Of a stretch of DNA of 13,745 nucleotides, positions 1 through 6,790 are shown piece by piece; position 1 is the stretch's first letter, and each line of letters begins with the position of its first letter. The stretch covers positions 36,098 through 49,842 of the forward strand of contig DLMI01000101.1 in assembly GCA_002478145.1 (NCBI GenBank). The letters are read 5' to 3'. The notes under the pieces are model-generated. The model was not told the origin of the DNA and ran no database searches. It was given only the letters and a program-made list of their open reading frames with translations. The DNA is from Acidobacteria bacterium UBA7540. GTDB taxonomy: Bacteria > Acidobacteriota > Terriglobia > UBA7540. Made by a program: the position numbers and the translations under genes.

Positions 1-977
1 GGATGGAATCCCTCGGTCACAATCTTGAAGTGATAGATGAGCGCCTCGATGGACGTCTTCATGCTCTCCCGGTCCGGCAACACGATGTGGGGCGCGTTTG
101 CCTTAACGGGGCCCTCGGGGAGACCCTCCATTGCTTGTTGCACGATGCGCAGCGACTGTCGCATTTCTTCCAGCCGCACCAAGTACCGGGCGTACACATC
201 ACCCTCCGGCCGGGTGGGCACTTTAAAATCAAATTTATCGTAGCTCGAGTAGGGCTGGTTCTTTCGGATATCCCAGTCAACTCCTGAGCCGCGAAGTGAC
301 GGACCTGAAAGCCCCCAGGCAATGGCCTCGTCGGCGGTGAGCTTTCCGATTCCGACGGTCCGGCGGAGCCAGATGGGGTTCTTGGTCAGCAGATCTTCGT
401 ATTCTTTCAAGTGGCCGGGGAATGCCTTCACGAACTTCTCCACTCGCTTGAGCCAACCGAGGGGGGGCTCGAGAGCCAAGCCGCCAACCCGGAAATAACT
501 GGTCATCATGCGCTGGCCGGACACCATTTCGAAGATGTGGAGGATATCTTCGCGCTCCCGGAAGCAATAGAGAAGGACGGACATGGCTCCCAGGTCTATG
601 GCGTGGCTTCCCAACCAAACCAGGTGGCTCTGGATGCGCGTGAGCTCAGTCAGCAGAACCCGTATCCACTGGGCGCGGGCGGGGATTTCGATATCCAGCA
701 GTTTTTCGACCGCGAGGCAAAAGCCCAGGTTGTTAGAGAGCGGGGCAAGGTAATCCATCCGGTCAGTGAGCGTGATGCCTTGCGTGTAAGTCTTATCCTC
801 GAAGGACTTCTCGAAGCCAGTGTGGAGGTAGCCGATGTCATAGAGGGCGCGAACAACTGTCTCGCCATCGAGTTCGAGCACCAAGCGCAATACCCCGTGG
901 GTAGAGGGGTGTTGCGGCCCCATGCTCAGGATAACCCGTTCCTCCTGACCCGGAATTCTTTCCAGCGTGATCGGCAT
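1..977 (-). CDS. nuoD: NADH-quinone oxidoreductase subunit D (partial, 3' end outside window)
   Basis: 49-kDa-type subunit of complex I, in the peripheral arm, where it helps form the quinone-binding site next to NuoB. The first 325 codons are visible; the frame stays open to the left edge, so roughly the last fifth of a usual ~390-400 residue NuoD is missing. The N-terminal motif GPQHPSTHG is at residues 20-28. His27 and Tyr76 (in TDRMDYL) fall at the spacing of the quinone-binding His38/Tyr87 pair of the Thermus homologue. Other family blocks include RIQSHLVWLG and RMMTSYFRVGG. The ATG at 977 directly follows the nuoC stop (TAG then ATG, no spacer), so translation is probably coupled. It should be transcribed from the promoter upstream of nuoA. 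Identification is secure. Confidence 0.96.
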   Translation of the reverse strand, partial: MPITLERIPGQEERVILSMGPQHPSTHGVLRLVLELDGETVVRALYDIGYLHTGFEKSFEDKTYTQGITLTDRMDYLAPLSNNLGFCLAVEKLLDIEIPARAQWIRVLLTELTRIQSHLVWLGSHAIDLGAMSVLLYCFREREDILHIFEMVSGQRMMTSYFRVGGLALEPPLGWLKRVEKFVKAFPGHLKEYEDLLTKNPIWLRRTVGIGKLTADEAIAWGLSGPSLRGSGVDWDIRKNQPYSSYDKFDFKVPTRPEGDVYARYLVRLEEMRQSLRIVQQAMEGLPEGPVKANAPHIVLPDRESMKTSIEALIYHFKIVTEGFH

Positions 978-1451
978 CTAGCGATATCCCTCAGTGGGAT
1001 AATCCTTGCGCAGCGGGTGACCTTCCCAATCTTCCGGCAGAAGGATTCTCCTCAAATAAGGATGTCCCGCGAACTGGATTCCAAAGAGATCGAAGACTTC
1101 GCGCTCGAATGCGTTGGCGGAGGGATACACGGGAACCAGGGAATCTACCCGGGGATTCTCACCGGAGGTCCGCACTTTGAGCCGAAGCCGCGCTGCAGTC
1201 TGGAGTGAAAGCAGATGGTAGACCACCTCAAACCGGGGTTCGTTGGGGTAAAGGTCCACCGCTGTTAAGTCGGAAAGGTATTTGAAAGTAAGGCCCGGGT
1301 CGTCACGCAGCAACTCGCAGACTGTTATCAGCCTATCGGGTCGGATGTGGATCGTGACCTCGCCACGAAACTCCCTCGCATCTTCAACGGACTCCGGAGC
1401 GAGCTCCCGAAGCTTCATCAAAGCAAGATTCGTCTCGAGGTCGGATGTCAT
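978..1451 (-). CDS. nuoC: NADH-quinone oxidoreductase subunit C
   Basis: 30-kDa-type subunit of complex I, a soluble structural subunit of the peripheral arm that contacts NuoD. The 157-residue product has normal length. It carries the family signature near the C-terminus: EREVFDLFGI at 116-125, GHPYLRRILLPEDWEGHPLR from 129, then KDYP at 149-152. It is a separate protein, not the NuoCD fusion of enterobacteria. The ATG at 1451 has no clear Shine-Dalgarno sequence; the upstream bases are AT-rich and only 27 bases separate the start from a 228-bp repeat element. Its stop abuts the nuoD ATG. The gene normally upstream, nuoB, is absent here, so expression must come from readthrough through the repeats from nuoA or from an unrecognised local promoter. 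Confidence 0.96.
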   Translation of the reverse strand: MTSDLETNLALMKLRELAPESVEDAREFRGEVTIHIRPDRLITVCELLRDDPGLTFKYLSDLTAVDLYPNEPRFEVVYHLLSLQTAARLRLKVRTSGENPRVDSLVPVYPSANAFEREVFDLFGIQFAGHPYLRRILLPEDWEGHPLRKDYPTEGYR

Positions 1452-1478
1452 GACGGACGATTATTGAGTTCAGGGGAC

Positions 1479-1706
1479 CTAGTGCTTAGTTGCATTAATA
1501 ACCGATAGTATTTATGACCCTCGGAAGGGCGGGGCTTTAGCCCCGCCGCCGCGGGGCGGAGAGCTGAATGGGCCTTTAGGCCCTGAAGCCACGTCGCTTC
1601 AGGGGCTAAAGCCCCCAAATCCCGCCTGAACTCTGCGGCGGGGCTAAAGCCCCGCCCTTCCATCCTCTGACAAATACGGCCGCTAACTTCTGCAACTAAG
1701 CACTAG
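1479..1706. mobile_element. 228-bp MITE-like inverted-repeat element, copy A
   Basis: Both ends read CTAG and continue as a terminal inverted repeat, CTAGTGCTTAGTTGCA on the left and its exact complement on the right. Inside are nested palindromes with a CTTTAG or CTAAAG centre: a GGCGGGGC stem near each end, plus GGGCCTTTAGGCCC and GGGGCTAAAGCCCC towards the middle. No protein is encoded. Copy B (4300-4527) is the same length, in opposite orientation, with about 18 differences by eye; copy C is at 6569-6851. The element occupies most of the 363-bp gap between nuoC and nuoA where nuoB would be expected. A CTAG target with TA duplication is typical of IS630/Tc1-mariner elements, so a non-autonomous relative is plausible; this is inference. 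Confidence 0.8.
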
Positions 1707-1724
1707 TCTCGGCTCCCTGAGGCT

Positions 1725-1813
1725 GCGGCATCTGCCGCCAGATCAAAAGCTTTTCTGCTGGCGTGGTCCCGGTCCTGCGCGGCGGGACCGGCCAATGCCG
1801 CCGAGACGGCGGC
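1725..1813. repeat. Cluster of small hairpins after nuoA
   Basis: Four short dyads follow one another: GCGGCA/TGCCGC (1725-1738), the palindrome AAAAGCTTTT (about 1746-1755), CCGGTCC/GGACCGG (1769-1791) and GCCGCCG/CGGCGGC around an AGA loop (1797-1813). The last one begins one base beyond the nuoA stop codon. There is no T-run, so this is not a standard intrinsic terminator; it looks like a degenerate palindromic repeat. Together with element A it fills the whole nuoA-nuoC gap. It could slow or process the nuo transcript, but nothing in the sequence proves a function. Confidence 0.55.
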
Positions 1814-1814
1814 G

Positions 1815-2174
1815 CTACCGTTTCCAGTCCAGGGCGCCTTTCTTCCAGAGGTAGACATACCCTGCCAGCAAGATGGCAATGTACAGAAGCATTTCAACGA
1901 AGCCAAACCACTTCAAGCTCTTAAAAATAACCGCCCACGGGTAAAGGAACACCACTTCCACGTCAAAGAGGATAAAGAGCATTGCCACGAGATAAAAGCT
2001 CACCGAAAAACGCTCGCGCGCATCACCCACCGGGGGAATCCCGCATTCATAAGGGCTTAACTTCACCCTCGATGGGCGTTTGACTCCCACCCAGGCGGAC
2101 AAGCCAAGGATGGCCGCCGCCACCGCCACTACGACCAGGAAATGGATCAGAACAGGCAAATAAGGGCTTGTCAT
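1815..2174 (-). CDS. nuoA: NADH-quinone oxidoreductase subunit A
   Basis: Small membrane subunit of complex I at the junction of membrane and peripheral arms. The product has about 119 residues, normal for NuoA. Three hydrophobic segments lie near residues 6-28, 58-80 and 89-110. The loop motif SPYECG (40-45) and the FDVEVVFLYPW block (70-80), with its conserved acidic residues, are diagnostic. I chose the ATG at 2174; a GTG three codons upstream (2183) is also in frame and neither has a convincing ribosome binding site. The stop TAG sits one base from a strong palindrome, so the last codons may be repeat-derived. It is the promoter-proximal gene of the truncated nuo cluster. The next gene is nuoC, not nuoB. 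Confidence 0.95.
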   Translation of the reverse strand: MTSPYLPVLIHFLVVVAVAAAILGLSAWVGVKRPSRVKLSPYECGIPPVGDARERFSVSFYLVAMLFILFDVEVVFLYPWAVIFKSLKWFGFVEMLLYIAILLAGYVYLWKKGALDWKR

Positions 2175-2219
2175 TGCAATCACTTACAGTGAATGTCGTG
2201 AACCCCACCCAAACATTGC

Positions 2220-2248
2220 ACTATACGGAGGGCAATCCAATGTGTCAA
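2220..2248 (-). promoter_or_regulatory. Sigma70-type promoter of the nuo operon
   Basis: Read on the minus strand there is TTGACA (2248-2243), a 17-base spacer and TATAGT (2225-2220). This is a perfect -35 and a 5-of-6 match to the -10 with optimal spacing. Transcription would start near 2213, leaving a leader of roughly 30-40 bases before nuoA. No operator is recognised. Confidence 0.8.
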
Positions 2249-2417
2249 GTTTTTTCTTGCCTGCGGCGGGTTCAGCCGTTACCATTGTGGCTGCGGTGGC
2301 GCGTTGGTCGCTCACCAATACTGGGGCTGCGCGTGGGGTGATGGGTTTCAAAACTGACATCAGAGACGGCGGTCTGGTCTACCATGTCCAATCGGTCATA
2401 ATGTGGAGAAGCAGGTC

Positions 2418-2621
2418 GTGACCGTCCAATTAAACGGTGAACTTCGCGAGGTGCCCGAAGGCTTGACCTTGGCGGCATTGATTGAGTGGCTGAAACTCCC
2501 TGGCGATCGCGTGGCTGTGGAACGAAATCTCGAAATCGTGCCCCGAGGCCGCTGGAATGTGACACCCATCCAAGCTGGTGACCAACTGGAAGTGGTACAC
2601 TTGGTAGGCGGTGGAACGTAG
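2418..2621 (+). CDS. thiS: ThiS-like sulfur carrier protein
   Basis: Ubiquitin-fold sulfur carrier for thiazole formation in thiamine biosynthesis. In the family the C-terminal Gly-Gly is adenylated by ThiF and turned into a thiocarboxylate that feeds sulfur to ThiG. The 67-residue product has the usual length, begins MTVQLNGE and ends LEVVHLVGGGT, matching the family tail except for one extra Thr after the glycines. The GTG at 2418 is preferred because GGAG lies nine bases upstream (2405-2408); an upstream GTG at 2403 lacks such a site. No thiG, thiF or thiE is adjacent: hairpin DNA follows, then a kinase. A MoaD-like role cannot be excluded, but the length and start favour ThiS. Confidence 0.85.
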   Translation: MTVQLNGELREVPEGLTLAALIEWLKLPGDRVAVERNLEIVPRGRWNVTPIQAGDQLEVVHLVGGGT

Positions 2622-2697
2622 GGGCGGGCCTTCTGCCTGGCTTGTCTAAGTCAGCCTCGACCCGCTTGGCAACAACCTGCGGCTCCGCCGCCGGATG

Positions 2698-2833
2698 TGC
2701 GGAAAGGCTTCGCCTTTCCGCAGGGCGTGTGTCCTGAAGAACCTCCTCCGAGCCGACTGGAAGGCTGAGCCTTCCAGCCGGCTCGGAGGAGGACGGAGGC
2801 TGCGGTACTGGCCGGAAAGCCGGAGGCTTTCCG
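2698..2833. repeat. Three consecutive strong hairpins between thiS and the kinase gene
   Basis: First, TGCGGAAAGGC/GCCTTTCCGCA with a TTC loop (2698-2722, perfect 11-bp stem). Second, two 24-base arms at 2742-2765 and 2769-2792 with one mismatch and a TGA loop. Third, CGGAAAGCC/GGCTTTCCG around GGA (2813-2833). A weaker GCGGC/GCCGC dyad follows near 2843. The 332-bp gap (2622-2953) holds no gene; these structures are its main content. No U-tract follows, so a simple intrinsic terminator is unlikely. Hairpins one and three share a CGGAAAG core, suggesting duplicated units of one repeat family. Confidence 0.75.
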
Positions 2834-2953
2834 CAAATCAGGGCGGCAGAGCCGCGCTGAGTACTCGACTGGGTCTCCAATTTGGACAGCCGTGGGTCTT
2901 TTGCCTGCCCTCCGGCCTTGGACACCCACCACAGGCGCCCCTACAAAAGGCTT

Positions 2954-4303
2954 ATGAATCCTTACCTGAACATTCCCGCAGCCACAATCCTGGTGGCCCT
3001 GCTCATCAAGCTGGCGGTGATCGCCCTCCTTGCAGGTTTCATCGCGCGATTCGGAAGGTTCCGGCAATTGATTTTTATCGAGCAGCGTTCTCCAAGCGAA
3101 AAGCTCGAATTCGCTGCATTTCTCGGGGCACCGTTCACGTTGGGTGTCCTGGCCCGCTTATTGGCCCACTATCCGTCCACCGATCTCAGCCTGGAGGTGA
3201 CGGTACTGGCGGGGTTGCTGGGCGGGACCATCGCTGGCCTGGTAGTTGGCATGATGGTCAGCTTGCCGGCGGTTTTGATTGGACACGAGATATTGGCAGT
3301 GCCCATGGCGGTGCTCTACGCGGTGGTGGCGGGGACGGCCCGGTGGGTTTGCCCGGATAAGGAAGAAATCTGGAAGTTCTCCGGGTTCGTTGACCTCAGC
3401 CTTTACCGTTCGATCAAGCAACGTTTCAAGCACCCGGCGCTGGATTGGCAGGTGCTGTTTTCTCTTCTTTGCATCATGCTCGAAGTCGCGCGCATGACCT
3501 TCGGCAGGATGGGTCATGGCAAGCTGCTTTACTATACGGATTCGCCGCATTTCTGGACCAGGGTTTTTATTGTGCTCGCCACCCTCATTGCAGTCGGCCT
3601 TCCAGTGCGCATATGGAACAACACCCGGATTGAGCGCAAGCTCGTTGAACAGGAAAAGGCCCTCATGCAGGCTCGCATGGACGCACTGATCAGCCAGATA
3701 AATCCCCACTTCCTGTTCAATACGCTCAATACCGTTTCTTCCCTGATACGTTTTGACCCAGACACAGCGCGGACGGTACTATTGAAGTTGGCAAACATCC
3801 TGCGTCGCAGGCTAAAAAGCCAATTTCACTTTGTACCATTGAAACAGGAACTGGAATTCATCGACGACTATTTGGATATTGAGGTGGTGCGATTCGGTCA
3901 GGATAAGCTTCAAATCCGCAAAGAGATCGAAACCGATACGTTGGACGTCATGGTCCCCAGCATGATCCTCCAACCCCTGCTGGAGAACGCCATCCGGCAT
4001 GGAATCGGGCCCAAGATTGAGGGAGGCACGATAACGCTTCGTGCTACTCATAGCAAAGGGCACTTGGTCATCGAAGTCATTGACGACGGAGTGGGGATTC
4101 CGGAGGAACGCCGACCCGGCATTCTCGAATTCGGCATTGGCATCAGCAACGTCCACGAAAGGTTGAAGGTCCTTTACGGCCAGGATTCTTCCATGACGAT
4201 CAAGAGCCAGCCCGGGAAGGGGACCGTAATTCGCATTGAGATTCCAGAACTGGTTACTACCAGGCAGCCTGTTTCCGTCGAGACGGCGCAGGTCTCGCCC
4301 TAG
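2954..4303 (+). CDS. LytS/YehU-family sensor histidine kinase
   Basis: Membrane sensor kinase of about 449 residues. The N-terminal half (about 10-130 and 165-222) is made of hydrophobic segments resembling the 5TM-LytS sensor type. A short linker (223-245) leads to the His_kinase box QINPHFLFNTLN (248-259) with phospho-acceptor His252. The ATPase part has the N-box LQPLLENAIRHG (339-350), G1 DDGVGI (377-382) and GIGISNVHERL (394-404). Relatives phosphorylate LytTR-type regulators, but no such regulator is adjacent: an inverted-repeat element follows directly. The ATG at 2954 has only a close AAAAGG upstream; the frame continues upstream without a better start. The stop codon TAG is part of the terminal CTAG of element B, so the last residues may have changed on insertion. 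Confidence 0.92.
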   Translation: MNPYLNIPAATILVALLIKLAVIALLAGFIARFGRFRQLIFIEQRSPSEKLEFAAFLGAPFTLGVLARLLAHYPSTDLSLEVTVLAGLLGGTIAGLVVGMMVSLPAVLIGHEILAVPMAVLYAVVAGTARWVCPDKEEIWKFSGFVDLSLYRSIKQRFKHPALDWQVLFSLLCIMLEVARMTFGRMGHGKLLYYTDSPHFWTRVFIVLATLIAVGLPVRIWNNTRIERKLVEQEKALMQARMDALISQINPHFLFNTLNTVSSLIRFDPDTARTVLLKLANILRRRLKSQFHFVPLKQELEFIDDYLDIEVVRFGQDKLQIRKEIETDTLDVMVPSMILQPLLENAIRHGIGPKIEGGTITLRATHSKGHLVIEVIDDGVGIPEERRPGILEFGIGISNVHERLKVLYGQDSSMTIKSQPGKGTVIRIEIPELVTTRQPVSVETAQVSP

Positions 4304-4527
4304 TGCTTGGGCGCAGAAGTTAGCGACCTTATTTGTCGGGGGATGGAAGGGCGGGGCTTTAGCCCCGCCGCGGAGCTCAGGCGGGATTTGGGGGCTTTAG
4401 CCCCTGAAGCGACGCGGCTTCAGGGCCTAAAGGCCCATTCCACCCTCCGCCCCGAGGCGGCGGGGCTAAAGCCCCGCCCTTCCGAGGGCCATAAATAATA
4501 TCGGTTATTAATGCAACTAAGCCCTAG
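4300..4527. mobile_element. 228-bp MITE-like inverted-repeat element, copy B
   Basis: Same length as copy A and in opposite orientation, bounded by CTAG at 4300-4303 and 4524-4527. The terminal repeat is slightly decayed on the left (CTAGTGCTTGGGCGCAG) and right (CCCTAG end). The internal GGCGGGGC stems with CTTTAG/CTAAAG centres are intact. The left CTAG supplies the TAG stop codon of the kinase gene. No coding capacity. It fills about half of the 427-bp gap 4304-4730; the rest is heptamer arrays and unremarkable sequence. Confidence 0.8.
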
Positions 4528-4558
4528 GCAGAAATATCTGAAATTTTCAGTGTTGCGT

Positions 4559-4586
4559 GACGAGTCGAGAGTCGAACGTGAAAAGT
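4559..4586. repeat. Short heptamer array (GACGAGT-like, 4 units)
   Basis: Four consecutive 7-base units end in GT: GACGAGT, CGAGAGT, CGAACGT, GAAAAGT. Only the 7-base period and a partial consensus are conserved. It lies between element B and the better-formed paired array at 4624-4697. Unlike the other arrays I do not see an inverted partner. Degenerate, so moderate confidence. Confidence 0.45.
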
Positions 4587-4623
4587 GGACCGGATGAAAA
4601 CGTGTGCGGCAAATCGCATAAAC

Positions 4624-4697
4624 GGTAGGTGGTAGGTGGCATGTGGTAGGTAGGGACCGATGTTTTCCCCACCTGCCACCTACCCCATACCACCTAC
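4624..4697. repeat. Facing inverted heptamer arrays (GGTAGGT type, 4 + 4 units)
   Basis: The left array at 4624-4651 has GGTAGGT twice, GGCATGT, then GGTAGGT. After 18 bases the right array at 4670-4697 has CACCTGC, CACCTAC, CCCATAC, CACCTAC, the complement of the same motif. The two can pair into a long imperfect hairpin. It ends 33 bases before the start codon of the CxxC protein gene. The same layout recurs before the next two genes with unrelated heptamer sequences. Confidence 0.75.
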
Positions 4698-4730
4698 TGT
4701 TCTTAAACTTGAATAAGTGAGGATTGTGCA

Positions 4731-5069
4731 ATGGCGAACGCTGAGCCTGAGGAGGGCAAGACACCCCCAAAATCGATGAGCATGATCGAGCCGCGCTTTC
4801 GCAACATCTATTTGGCGTTTTACAAAGAGAGCTACTTTACGCCCACCGCGCTTGACTTGAAGACTAAAGAACTGATAGCCATTGGTTGCTCCTTGGTGGC
4901 CAAGTGCGAGGGCTGTTTGGAAGGGCACATCAAAAAAGCGTTGGAAGTCGGGGCAACGAAACAAGAGATTAGCGACGCGATTGTGGTTGCGGTCGGCATA
5001 GCAGCGGCGGGCGTTGTGGATATGTCCGATAAAGCTGCTATCAAACTCGACCTCCACCATTTTGAATAG
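4731..5069 (+). CDS. Carboxymuconolactone decarboxylase / AhpD-like CxxC protein
   Basis: A 112-residue all-alpha protein of the CMD/AhpD superfamily. The core signature is Cys59-x-x-Cys62 followed by His66 (CEGCLEGH), with Glu47 (TKELIAIG) upstream and the family continuation KKALEVGATKQEISDAI. In AhpD the CxxC pair is redox active and serves peroxide reduction; single-domain relatives often have unknown substrates, so an antioxidant role is only inferred. The ATG at 4731 has GAGGA (4719-4723) seven bases upstream. No ahpC or reductase gene is adjacent. The stop codon TAG (5067-5069) lies inside the first unit of a heptamer array, so the final residue or two may be repeat-derived. Confidence 0.9.
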   Translation: MANAEPEEGKTPPKSMSMIEPRFRNIYLAFYKESYFTPTALDLKTKELIAIGCSLVAKCEGCLEGHIKKALEVGATKQEISDAIVVAVGIAAAGVVDMSDKAAIKLDLHHFE

Positions 5070-5111
5070 TGAATGGTGAATAGTGAATTATGAATTCTGA
5101 ATTATGAATTG
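5063..5111. repeat. Heptamer tandem array (TGAATNN, 7 units)
   Basis: Seven exact-register 7-base units all begin TGAAT, with the last two bases being AG, GG, AG, TA, TC, TA and TG. The first unit contains the stop codon of the preceding gene. Complementary units occur at 5274-5310, so the two arrays face each other across 162 bases. The sequence between (5112-5273) shows a small dyad around GACGCC/GGCGTC near 5120-5140 and no gene. Confidence 0.8.
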
Positions 5112-5273
5112 CCTTTGTTTTGACGCCTGACGGCACCGGCGTCAGAGCACCCGAGCGAGACGCGTAGCGCAAATCTGTCCTCTGTATCTGGGGCTCTTTT
5201 CGCTCGAACACATCGCGGATCTACAGAACAAGTTCGCAATACTCTTCTCCACATTACGGCAGCGTGGGTGGCA

Positions 5274-5310
5274 CAATTCACAGCATTTATAATTCAGAAT
5301 TCACAATTCA
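5274..5310. repeat. Heptamer array, inverted partner of 5063-5111
   Basis: Units of the form NNATTCA: CAATTCA at 5274, a degenerate stretch, then TAATTCA, GAATTCA and CAATTCA at 5290-5310. These are the complement of the TGAATNN units at 5063-5111. The array ends 20 bases before the preferred start of the transporter gene; it is open in that gene's frame, giving a spurious N-terminal extension if the upstream GTG is used. Confidence 0.7.
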
Positions 5311-5330
5311 GCATTGCTTTCGGGGCGCGC

Positions 5331-6509
5331 TTGGACTCACTTGTAATCGCCGACTTATTCGTTTTGCTGTTCCTCGGGTTAGCTGACAATCAGATGATAG
5401 CCGCGCTGCTTCCCTCGCTGCTGGGTTCGCTGCACGTTAGCGTCGGAGTTGCCGGCCTGCTGGTTGCGGTTTACTCCCTCACGGCGGCCCTGGCTTCTTT
5501 TATCTCGGGGGTTCTTTCGGACCACTATGGACGCAGGCGATTCCTGCTCTTTGGCGTCCTCCTGTTCGCGTTGGCCTCTTGGACGGCTTCCCGCGCCGGA
5601 ACGTTCAATGAGCTTGTACTGGCTCGAGCCCTGACGGGGTTCGCTGCCGGGACGCTTTCCACATGTTCCATCACTTACGCCGCAGATTGGTTTGAGTACC
5701 GCGTGCGGGGTAAAGCGCTGGGATTGATCTCGAGCGCCTATTTTGCTGCTCCCATCCTTGGGGTCCCGCTGGCAGCGCAAATAGCCGACCGCTACGGCTG
5801 GCGGCGAGCGTTCCTGTTGTTCGCAATTTTGGCTTTAGCCACAGCGGCGCTCTCCGTCAGTTTGCCGAAAGATCGGTTAAATCCCGAGCCCTCCTCAGAC
5901 AAGTTGAGGGCGGCCGGCCGATCTTTTCGTTCATTCCTTGTTCGGCGTGACACGGCTGCTGCCTTGGGAATCGCTTTCCTGGTGTCCGGTGGGCTGGTCG
6001 GTTTCCTCACTTATGTCGGCCAATGGTTGCACAGCCAATTCGCCGTCTCCACCCGAACCATAGGATGGGTTTTTATGCTCGGCGGCCTGGTGGCTGTCGG
6101 CAGCGCTCCGTTAGGCGGCATCATTTCTGACCGCATCGGGAAACGCTCGGTGGCCATCGTCAGTAACATTATCCTTGCGCTTGCGGTGGCGTTAATCCCG
6201 TTCTTTTCCTGGGGGCCTTGGCTGCTGGCGGTTTTTTGCGTGGCCAGCTTGGGCGCCGCCTTTCGCCAGGGTCCTTTGACAGCGCTTATTAGCGAGCTCG
6301 TTCCTTCGACCCAGCGCGGCGCCTTCATTGCCCTCAGGAACATATTTTCCCAGACCGGCATCGGCATCGCCGCCTTCCTGGGTGGATTGCTGTACGAACG
6401 GCACGGCTACGGGGCGGTGACAACACTCTGCGCGGTCATGACGGGCGTGGTTGTTCTCCTCTTGATTACACATATTGTGGAACCGCAGCCGATCCAGGAA
6501 CGTGTTTAG
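5331..6509 (+). CDS. Major facilitator superfamily (MFS) transporter
   Basis: Inner-membrane secondary transporter of about 392 residues with roughly twelve hydrophobic segments. The MFS loop motif is visible as GVLSDHYGRRR (60-70) between helices 2 and 3, and its echo GGIISDRIGKRS lies in the second half, as expected for two six-helix bundles. The pattern resembles DHA1-type drug/metabolite efflux proteins, but the substrate cannot be read from sequence. I prefer the TTG at 5331, just before helix 1, with CGGGGCG upstream. The frame is open back to a GTG at 5268, but those 21 codons translate a heptamer repeat. The stop lies seven bases before another heptamer array. No regulator or partner gene is adjacent. 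Confidence 0.9.
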   Translation: MDSLVIADLFVLLFLGLADNQMIAALLPSLLGSLHVSVGVAGLLVAVYSLTAALASFISGVLSDHYGRRRFLLFGVLLFALASWTASRAGTFNELVLARALTGFAAGTLSTCSITYAADWFEYRVRGKALGLISSAYFAAPILGVPLAAQIADRYGWRRAFLLFAILALATAALSVSLPKDRLNPEPSSDKLRAAGRSFRSFLVRRDTAAALGIAFLVSGGLVGFLTYVGQWLHSQFAVSTRTIGWVFMLGGLVAVGSAPLGGIISDRIGKRSVAIVSNIILALAVALIPFFSWGPWLLAVFCVASLGAAFRQGPLTALISELVPSTQRGAFIALRNIFSQTGIGIAAFLGGLLYERHGYGAVTTLCAVMTGVVVLLLITHIVEPQPIQERV

Positions 6510-6516
6510 GGGAGGA

Positions 6517-6565
6517 GTCAGGAGACAGAAGTCAGGAGACAGAAGCAAGAAGCAGGAAGCAAGAA
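6517..6565. repeat. Heptamer tandem array (GTCAGGA/GCAAGAA type, 7 units)
   Basis: Seven 7-base units: GTCAGGA, GACAGAA, GTCAGGA, GACAGAA, GCAAGAA, GCAGGAA, GCAAGAA. It starts seven bases after the transporter stop and ends just before element C. Complementary units (CTTCTTA, CTTCTTG) occur at 6997-7038. Confidence 0.8.
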
Positions 6566-6630
6566 GGTCTGGTGCTTAGTTGCAGAAATTAGCGACCTTA
6601 ACTGTCGGAGGATGGAAGGGCGGGGCTAAA

Positions 6631-6790
6631 CAGGCTGCGGAAAAACTCGTTTGGCGTGTCATTCCGAGGAGTCCCGATCTGATCGGGACGACGAGGAATC
6701 TCGCATTGGCTTGAAAACACTCAGAGCGAGATTCCTCTCCCGCGTCTGCGGGATCGGAGTGACAGCTTGGAAGGGTCTTTCCCCAGCCTG
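6631..6790. mobile_element. Inverted-repeat element nested in MITE copy C
   Basis: The left end CAGGCTGCGGAAAAACT and the right end, read on the other strand as CAGGCTGGGGAAAGAC, form an imperfect terminal inverted repeat of about 17 bases. It sits between the two halves of the GGCGGGGC palindrome of copy C. It encodes nothing. Inside it lies the TGTCAT-type palindrome at 6657-6764, which also occurs alone at 10883-10996. Confidence 0.6.
6657..6764. repeat. TGTCAT-type long palindromic repeat, copy 1
   Basis: The ends TGTCATTCCGAG and CGGAGTGACA are near-complements. GAGGAATCTCGC and GCGAGATTCCTC form the inner stem around a variable loop. Two side hairpins, GTCCCGAT/ATCGGGAC (6671-6689) and CCCGC/GCGGG (about 6739-6752), project from the arms. 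Copy 2 at 10883-10996 has the same plan with different side-hairpin sequences. Confidence 0.7.

Noticed and set aside
411..1208. Long plus-strand open frame opposite nuoC and nuoD
   Set aside because: It is antisense to two clearly recognised nuo genes and its translation matches no family; a shadow of GC-rich codon use.
1448..1663. Small frame within MITE copy A (a similar one lies at 4307-4498 in copy B)
   Set aside because: The peptide is a translation of the palindromic repeat. It recurs only because the DNA repeats.
2397..2402. CATAAT as a -10 box for thiS
   Set aside because: No acceptable -35 lies at 16-18 bases upstream, and it would start transcription only about nine bases before the GTG.
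2272..2925. 217-residue minus-strand frame opposite thiS
   Set aside because: It runs antisense through thiS and the hairpin cluster, with a low-complexity Pro/Arg/Ser composition typical of non-coding GC-rich frames.
4624..4697. CRISPR-like repeat array
   Set aside because: Units are 7 bases with no spacers, and orientation reverses in the middle; no cas genes are in the window.
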